The notes under the pieces: generated by a model
Database searches by the model: none
Seen by the model: the letters and a program-made list of their open reading frames with translations, nothing else
What the model was told of the DNA's origin: nothing
From: Spirochaetales bacterium
GTDB taxonomy: Bacteria; Spirochaetota; Spirochaetia; DSM-27196; PWMO01
Assembly (NCBI GenBank): GCA_007130025.1
Contig: SLTF01000201.1
Span: forward strand, 1-8,120
Direction: 5' to 3'
DNA: 8,120 bases
Shown here: one piece after another, positions 4,230 to 8,120 of the stretch
Position numbering within the stretch: the first letter of the stretch is position 1
Layout: each line of letters begins with the position of its first letter
Program-made: the position numbers and the translations under genes

Positions 4230-5891
4230 ATGCCCAAATACACCCCATTCAAGACCGTTGATCTGCCGGACCGGACGTGGCCGGACAAGGTCATTACCGA
4301 GGCCCCCATCTGGTGCAGCGTCGATCTGCGCGACGGGAACCAGGCCCTTGCGGTGCCGATGAGCGTCAAGGAAAAGCTCGAGATGTTCGATCTCCTCGTC
4401 GAAATCGGGTTCAAGGAGATCGAGGTGGGGTTCCCCTCGGCGTCCCAGATCGACTTCGACTTCGTGCGAAAGCTGGTGGATGAGAAGCGCATTCCCGACG
4501 ACGTCTTCATCCAGGTACTCACCCAGTCGCGCGAGCCGCTGATCCGGCGCACCTTCGAGAGCGTCCAGGGTGCGCGCAACGTCATCATCCACCTCTACAA
4601 CTCCACCTCGGCGCTGCAGCGCAAGATCACCTTCAACGCCGGCAAGGAAGAGATCAAGAAGATCGCAACGGACGGCGCCACCCTGGTCAAGTCGCTGCTG
4701 CCACTGCTGGAAGGGACCAACGTCCGATTCGAGTACTCTCCCGAGAGCTTCTCCGACACCGAGACCGAGTACGCCCTCGAAGTGTGCGAGGCGGTGATGG
4801 AGATCTGGGACCCCACGCCCGACAACAAGATCATTCTGAACCTTCCCGACACGGTTGAGTGGGTGCCGGCGCACAAGCACGCCGACCAGATCGAGTGGTT
4901 CTGCCGTCACATGAAGCGGCGCGAACTTGCCATCATCAGCATGCACACCCACAACGACCGTGGCACCGGCGTGGCCGCCTGTGAAATGGGAATGATGGCA
5001 GGCGCCGAGCGGGTGGAGGGTACCCTCTTCGGGAACGGCGAGCGCACCGGAAACCTCGACATCGTCACCGTGGCCCTGAACCGCCACGCCGACGGAATCG
5101 AGCACGGGCTCGATCTGCGTGACGTGCCGCGCATCCGCCGGATCTACGAGCGCTGCACCCGCATGAGCGTGCCGCCGCGCCACCCCTACGCGGGCGAGCT
5201 GGTCTTCACCGCGTTCTCCGGCTCACATCAGGATGCAATCAAAAAAGGCATGGACCGCCGCGACGAGAGCACCGCGCCGGACGCGCCGTGGGAGGTTCCC
5301 TACCTGTTGATCGACCCGCGCGATATCGGCCGCACCTATGAGTCCATCGTGCGCATCAACAGCCAGAGCGGAAAGGGCGGCGTTGCCTACGTGATGTCGC
5401 GCGATTACGGCTTTGAGATGCCAAAATCGATGCACCCCGACATGGGCACGGTGATCAACCGCATCGCCGACGAGCTCGGCCGCGAACTGACCACCACCGA
5501 GATCTACGAAGCGTTCAACCGCGAGTTTCTGCAACTGAGCAAACCACTCGACGTCGTAAAAACCCGATTCGCGTACGTAGAGGACGAGAGTCGCAGCCTC
5601 AGCTGCCGTGCTACGGTGCGACACGAGGGAAGCGAACACACCATCGAGGGAATCGGGAACGGACCAATCAGCGCCTTTGTGAACGCAATGGAGGGCCAGG
5701 GATGGAAGGACTTCCGGCTCACCGACTTCCACGAGCACGCGATCGGGCAGGGAGCCGAGACCGATGCGGTGGCGTACGTGCAAGTCGAGCGATCAGACGG
5801 CACCCGATTCTGGGGGGCCGGGGTTGATGCCAACATCGACCTGGCGGGAACCAAAGCGCTGGTGAGCGCCTACAACCGGGCGCACCGCTGA
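4230..5891 (+). CDS. leuA: 2-isopropylmalate synthase, long (LeuA2) type
   Basis: Condenses acetyl-CoA with 2-oxoisovalerate to 2-isopropylmalate, the committed step of leucine synthesis, in the cytoplasm. The 553-residue protein has the LeuA2 opening (PFKTVDLPDRTWPDK with APIWCSVDLRDGNQAL): Arg34 and Asp35 of the DLRDGNQ motif, then a TIM barrel with the metal-binding HTH (His239, His241, in SMHTHNDRGTG) and GNGERTGN (268-275). After a linker, residues about 440-553 form the leucine-sensing dimer domain, with GIGNGPISAFVNAM (474-487) matching its GxGP(I/V) loop. The length fits the complete enzyme, so feedback inhibition by leucine is expected. The start at 4230 is fixed by AGGAGG at 4219-4224. 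The frame is open upstream, but it then runs through the terminator. Expression is probably also controlled by the leader attenuator. No other leu gene follows; a terminator ends the unit. Confidence 0.97.
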   Translation: MPKYTPFKTVDLPDRTWPDKVITEAPIWCSVDLRDGNQALAVPMSVKEKLEMFDLLVEIGFKEIEVGFPSASQIDFDFVRKLVDEKRIPDDVFIQVLTQSREPLIRRTFESVQGARNVIIHLYNSTSALQRKITFNAGKEEIKKIATDGATLVKSLLPLLEGTNVRFEYSPESFSDTETEYALEVCEAVMEIWDPTPDNKIILNLPDTVEWVPAHKHADQIEWFCRHMKRRELAIISMHTHNDRGTGVAACEMGMMAGAERVEGTLFGNGERTGNLDIVTVALNRHADGIEHGLDLRDVPRIRRIYERCTRMSVPPRHPYAGELVFTAFSGSHQDAIKKGMDRRDESTAPDAPWEVPYLLIDPRDIGRTYESIVRINSQSGKGGVAYVMSRDYGFEMPKSMHPDMGTVINRIADELGRELTTTEIYEAFNREFLQLSKPLDVVKTRFAYVEDESRSLSCRATVRHEGSEHTIEGIGNGPISAFVNAMEGQGWKDFRLTDFHEHAIGQGAETDAVAYVQVERSDGTRFWGAGVDANIDLAGTKALVSAYNRAHR

Positions 5892-5901
5892 ACGGATCGT
5901 A

Positions 5902-5939
5902 GGGAGGAACCGCAAAAACGGGGGCTCCCGGTATTTTTT
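5902..5939 (+). terminator. Intrinsic terminator after leuA
   Basis: GGGAG (5902-5906) pairs with CTCCC (5925-5929), and inside it CCG (5910-5912) pairs with CGG (5919-5921) around a CAAAAA loop; a GAA/GGG internal loop separates the two stems. After GGTA comes a run of six T (5934-5939). It is less perfect than the attenuator but well placed, 10 nt after the leuA stop. Confidence 0.6.
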
Positions 5940-5961
5940 AGGCTAAACCAACAATATACGC

Positions 5962-5991
5962 TTGACACTACACCGTTGGGTACGGTATAGA
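5962..5991 (+). promoter_or_regulatory. Promoter of the Fe(3+)-type ABC transporter genes, with operator-like repeats
   Basis: TTGACA (5962-5967), 18-nt spacer, TATAGA (5986-5991); start predicted near 5998. The spacer carries an inverted repeat with core arms ACCGT (5972-5976) and ACGGT (5982-5986) running into the -10. The sequence GGTACGGTAT (5979-5988) returns exactly inverted at 6046-6055 just before the ribosome site. A perfect 10-bp palindrome GATTGCAATC sits at the predicted start (5998-6007). This density of symmetry suggests repressor control, perhaps by metal, but none matches a Fur box I can recognise. Confidence 0.65.
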
Positions 5992-6074
5992 GAAGTTGAT
6001 TGCAATCGTAAGGTTTGGTCGTCGTGATCGGCGATCGTGAATCACATACCGTACCGCCCGATGGAGGGTCTCAT

Positions 6075-7115
6075 ATGTCTGTACGCATTGTCCGTGTGGC
6101 GCGCGTCGTTCTGCCCGCTGTACTGTTCGTTCTTCTCACTGCTCCGCTTTTCGCTGCCGGCGCCCGCGAGCAGGCCGCCGTCTCGCAGGAGATCACCCTG
6201 TACTCAGGTCGCGGGGAGTCACTGGTTGATCCGCTGATCCGTCGGTTTGAGGCAGAAACCGGTATCCGCGTCCGTGTCCGCTACGCTGGTACCGCCGAGC
6301 TTGCCGTACTGCTGGCCGAGGAAGGCGACCGCACTCCCGCCGACCTCTTCTGGGGCCAGGACGCCGGTGCACTCGGATCACTCGCCAACGACGGGCTGCT
6401 CGCCGAGCTCCCCGCATCGCTTCTCGCGGACAAACCGGAGATCTACGTCAGCGCAACCGGACAGTGGGTTGCCACCAGCGGCCGCGCGCGCGTGCTCGCC
6501 TATTCGCCGCAGCGCGTTGCCTCGACCGAATTCCCGGCGAGTGTGTTTGACCTGACCCAGCCGCAGTACCGAAGCCGCGTGGGCTGGGCGCCCACCAACG
6601 GCTCCTTCCAGGCCTTCGTCACGGCGATGCGGGTCACCTACGGAGACGCACGCACCGGAGAGTGGCTGACCGCCATGCGGGCAAACGACGCCCAGGCGTA
6701 CCGAAACAACACAGCCCTCGTAGAGGCGATCGCCGCAGGCGAGATAGATTTCGCGATAACCAACAACTACTACCTCCTGCGCTTCCTCGCCAACGATGCA
6801 GCCTACCCGGTTTCCCAGCGATTCTTTGCGGATGGTGACATTGGTAACCTGGTGAACGTGGCGAGCGTCGGCGTGTTGCGCTCCAGCACCCGCTTCGATG
6901 CCGCCGTGCGGTTCGTCGAGTTTCTGGTACAGAATGAAGCGCAGCGCTTTTTTACCGACGTCATCTACGAATACCCCGTTCTTGACTCCGTTTCGCCAAG
7001 CGACGCTCTGGAATCGTTTGAATCGGTCCTGAACGCCAGTCCACGGCTGAACCTCGATGATCTTTCTGATCTTCAGGGAACGCTGACCCTGCTTCGGAAC
7101 ACCGGGGTACTGTGA
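6075..7115 (+). CDS. Periplasmic Fe(3+)-type ABC transporter substrate-binding protein (FbpA/FutA-like)
   Basis: 346-residue exported binding protein that would deliver ferric iron to the permease encoded next. It has a signal peptide: Arg-rich residues 1-10, hydrophobic core about 11-26, and predicted cleavage near FAAG (26-29). There is no lipobox cysteine, so it is soluble or anchored only by an uncut signal. The mature part starts with the family pattern ITLYSGRGESLVDPLIRRFE (40-59), then PADLFWGQDAGALG (88-101), the GR.RVLAY strand (136-143) and TNNYYL (229-234), whose paired Tyr232-Tyr233 match the iron-binding tyrosines of FbpA. The length is usual for the family. The start at 6075 is chosen for GGAGGG (6063-6068, 6-nt spacing) and because the signal peptide begins there; an upstream in-frame TTG at 6015 adds nothing recognisable. 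Other ligands of the family (thiamine, phosphonates) are less likely given the tyrosine pair. Confidence 0.9.
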   Translation: MSVRIVRVARVVLPAVLFVLLTAPLFAAGAREQAAVSQEITLYSGRGESLVDPLIRRFEAETGIRVRVRYAGTAELAVLLAEEGDRTPADLFWGQDAGALGSLANDGLLAELPASLLADKPEIYVSATGQWVATSGRARVLAYSPQRVASTEFPASVFDLTQPQYRSRVGWAPTNGSFQAFVTAMRVTYGDARTGEWLTAMRANDAQAYRNNTALVEAIAAGEIDFAITNNYYLLRFLANDAAYPVSQRFFADGDIGNLVNVASVGVLRSSTRFDAAVRFVEFLVQNEAQRFFTDVIYEYPVLDSVSPSDALESFESVLNASPRLNLDDLSDLQGTLTLLRNTGVL

Positions 7116-7121
7116 GTCTGA

Positions 7122-8120
7122 ATGGCTGATTCGCTTGCGTTTGCGCAACCGGTCGCTCGACGCCCCGCACAATCGCCGCCGTGGTATCTGTTGATCGCCC
7201 CGGCGGCGGTTGCCGTTTCCATGCTGTTACCCCTCGTCTATCTGGTGATTCGCGCCGCAGAGGCGGATCCATCACAGCTTGCCGGGATACTCCTTCGACC
7301 GCGAAATCTGATACTCCTTCGCAACACCATACTGCTGACCCTCGGGGTCCTTGCCACCACAACCGCGATTGCCCTTCCCCTGGCGTGGCTGGTGGTGCGC
7401 ACCGATCTGCCCGCCAAACGCGTCATCACCCTGCTCTGCGTTCTTCCGCTCTCCGTTCCGGGTTACGTCATGGCGTTTGCCCTCCTGGGCCTCGGGGGGA
7501 ACATGGGGTTCATGGCGAGGGTGTTTGGCATCGCGATGCCGAGACCGAGTGGATATTGGGGGGCGATGATCGCGCTCTCGCTCTACTGCTTCCCCTATCT
7601 GTTCCTGGGAGTCCGCTCATCGCTGATGGGGCTGGACGCCGGGATGGAAGAGAGCGCGCGAAGTCTGGGCTACTCGCCGCGTGCGGTGGTGCTTCGCGTG
7701 ATCCTTCCCCATCTTCGACCGGCGCTGGTTTCCGGGTGGTTAATTGTCGCCATCTACGTGCTGGGAGATTTTGGTGCGATTGCACTGATGCGGTACGAGG
7801 TGTTCAGCTACGCCATATACACGCAGTACGCGGGCGCCTTTGACCGGGTCTACGCGGCGTGGCTCTCCCTCATGCTGCTTGGACTCGCCCTGGTTCCGGT
7901 GGTACTGGAAGGACGGCTGCTTCGCGGTGCCCGGTTTGCCCGCACTGGTACCGGTGTGGCTCGGCGAACCCGCATGACACCGCTTGGCGGGTGGAAGCCG
8001 TTGGCACTCGCCTTTCTGGCGCTGGTGTTCACCGCGTCAATTGGGCTTCCCTTCGGGATGCTCGCCTACTGGCTTACGCTGCGGTCGCCGTGGCAGGAAC
8101 TCCCTCGGGTGGCGCGGGCA
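7122..8120 (+). CDS. Fe(3+)-type ABC transporter permease (FbpB-like), N-terminal 333 residues
   Basis: Inner-membrane permease, open to the right edge. Hydrophobic segments at about 22-44, 67-93, 99-125, 145-167, 200-222, 245-263 and 293-318 are visible. The first half ends with the EAA loop ESARSLGYSPRAVVLRVILP (177-196), which docks the ATPase: conserved Gly183 and the final ILP. LPLSVPGYVMAF (108-119) and the ILGDFG-like VLGDFGAI (213-220) are typical of FbpB/ThiP permeases. The seventh segment (293-318) begins what should be a second copy of the domain, since FbpB-type permeases are usually fused doubles of about 500-550 residues. The ATG at 7122 is 6 nt after the binding-protein stop, with only a weak ribosome site, so translational coupling is likely. 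The ATPase gene is expected just beyond the window. Confidence 0.92.
   Translation, partial: MADSLAFAQPVARRPAQSPPWYLLIAPAAVAVSMLLPLVYLVIRAAEADPSQLAGILLRPRNLILLRNTILLTLGVLATTTAIALPLAWLVVRTDLPAKRVITLLCVLPLSVPGYVMAFALLGLGGNMGFMARVFGIAMPRPSGYWGAMIALSLYCFPYLFLGVRSSLMGLDAGMEESARSLGYSPRAVVLRVILPHLRPALVSGWLIVAIYVLGDFGAIALMRYEVFSYAIYTQYAGAFDRVYAAWLSLMLLGLALVPVVLEGRLLRGARFARTGTGVARRTRMTPLGGWKPLALAFLALVFTASIGLPFGMLAYWLTLRSPWQELPRVARA

Noticed and set aside
4056..5183. Long minus-strand open frame of 375 residues opposite leuA
   Set aside because: It is a GC-rich shadow frame of leuA with low-complexity Val/Asp/His composition, and it crosses the attenuator. The plus-strand frame has all LeuA motifs.
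7181..7843. 220-codon plus-strand frame inside the permease gene
   Set aside because: It is in a shifted frame with Arg/Gly/His-rich composition. The frame starting at 7122 is hydrophobic and contains the EAA loop.

Overview
The window shows a GC-rich bacterium, probably a spirochaete. That placement is an inference. It rests mainly on the export signal of the binding protein, which ends in the 'FAAGARE' style common in spirochaete solute-binding proteins, and on the long type of LeuA. No rRNA, tRNA, mobile element or CRISPR array was seen.

Left half (1-3825), minus strand: a compact operon read from a near-consensus sigma-70-type promoter (3797-3825). Gene order is citrate-synthase-fold protein A (2804-3700), citrate-synthase-fold protein B (1770-2816), a CoA-acylating aldehyde dehydrogenase of the SauS/AdhE type (329-1717), and a HAD-family hydrolase that runs off the left edge (1-344). 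A and B overlap by 13 nt and the dehydrogenase and HAD genes by 16 nt. By-eye alignment says both citrate-synthase-like proteins have lost catalytic residues: A keeps one of the usual His/His/Asp set and B keeps none. The operon probably handles an acyl-CoA/aldehyde pair, but the substrate cannot be read from the sequence.

Middle (3826-4229): a divergent regulatory region. A second near-consensus promoter (3966-3994) faces right. It places the start of transcription almost on the ATG of a 34-codon ORF (4002-4106) with six Leu codons within eight codons. This ORF is followed by an 8-bp hairpin around its stop codon, a strong intrinsic terminator (4136-4173) and then leuA. This is the layout of a ribosome-mediated leucine attenuator, here with a leader peptide that appears to be translated from a leaderless transcript.

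Right half (4230-8120), plus strand: leuA (2-isopropylmalate synthase, first committed step of leucine synthesis) with its own terminator; then a separate promoter with operator-like inverted repeats, a periplasmic Fe(3+)-type ABC substrate-binding protein (6075-7115), and the start of its permease (7122 to the right edge, open). The right half is clearly GC-richer than the left operon (one sampled 60-base line: 42 of 60 G+C at 5101-5160 against 29 of 60 at 2581-2640), so the left operon may have a different history.
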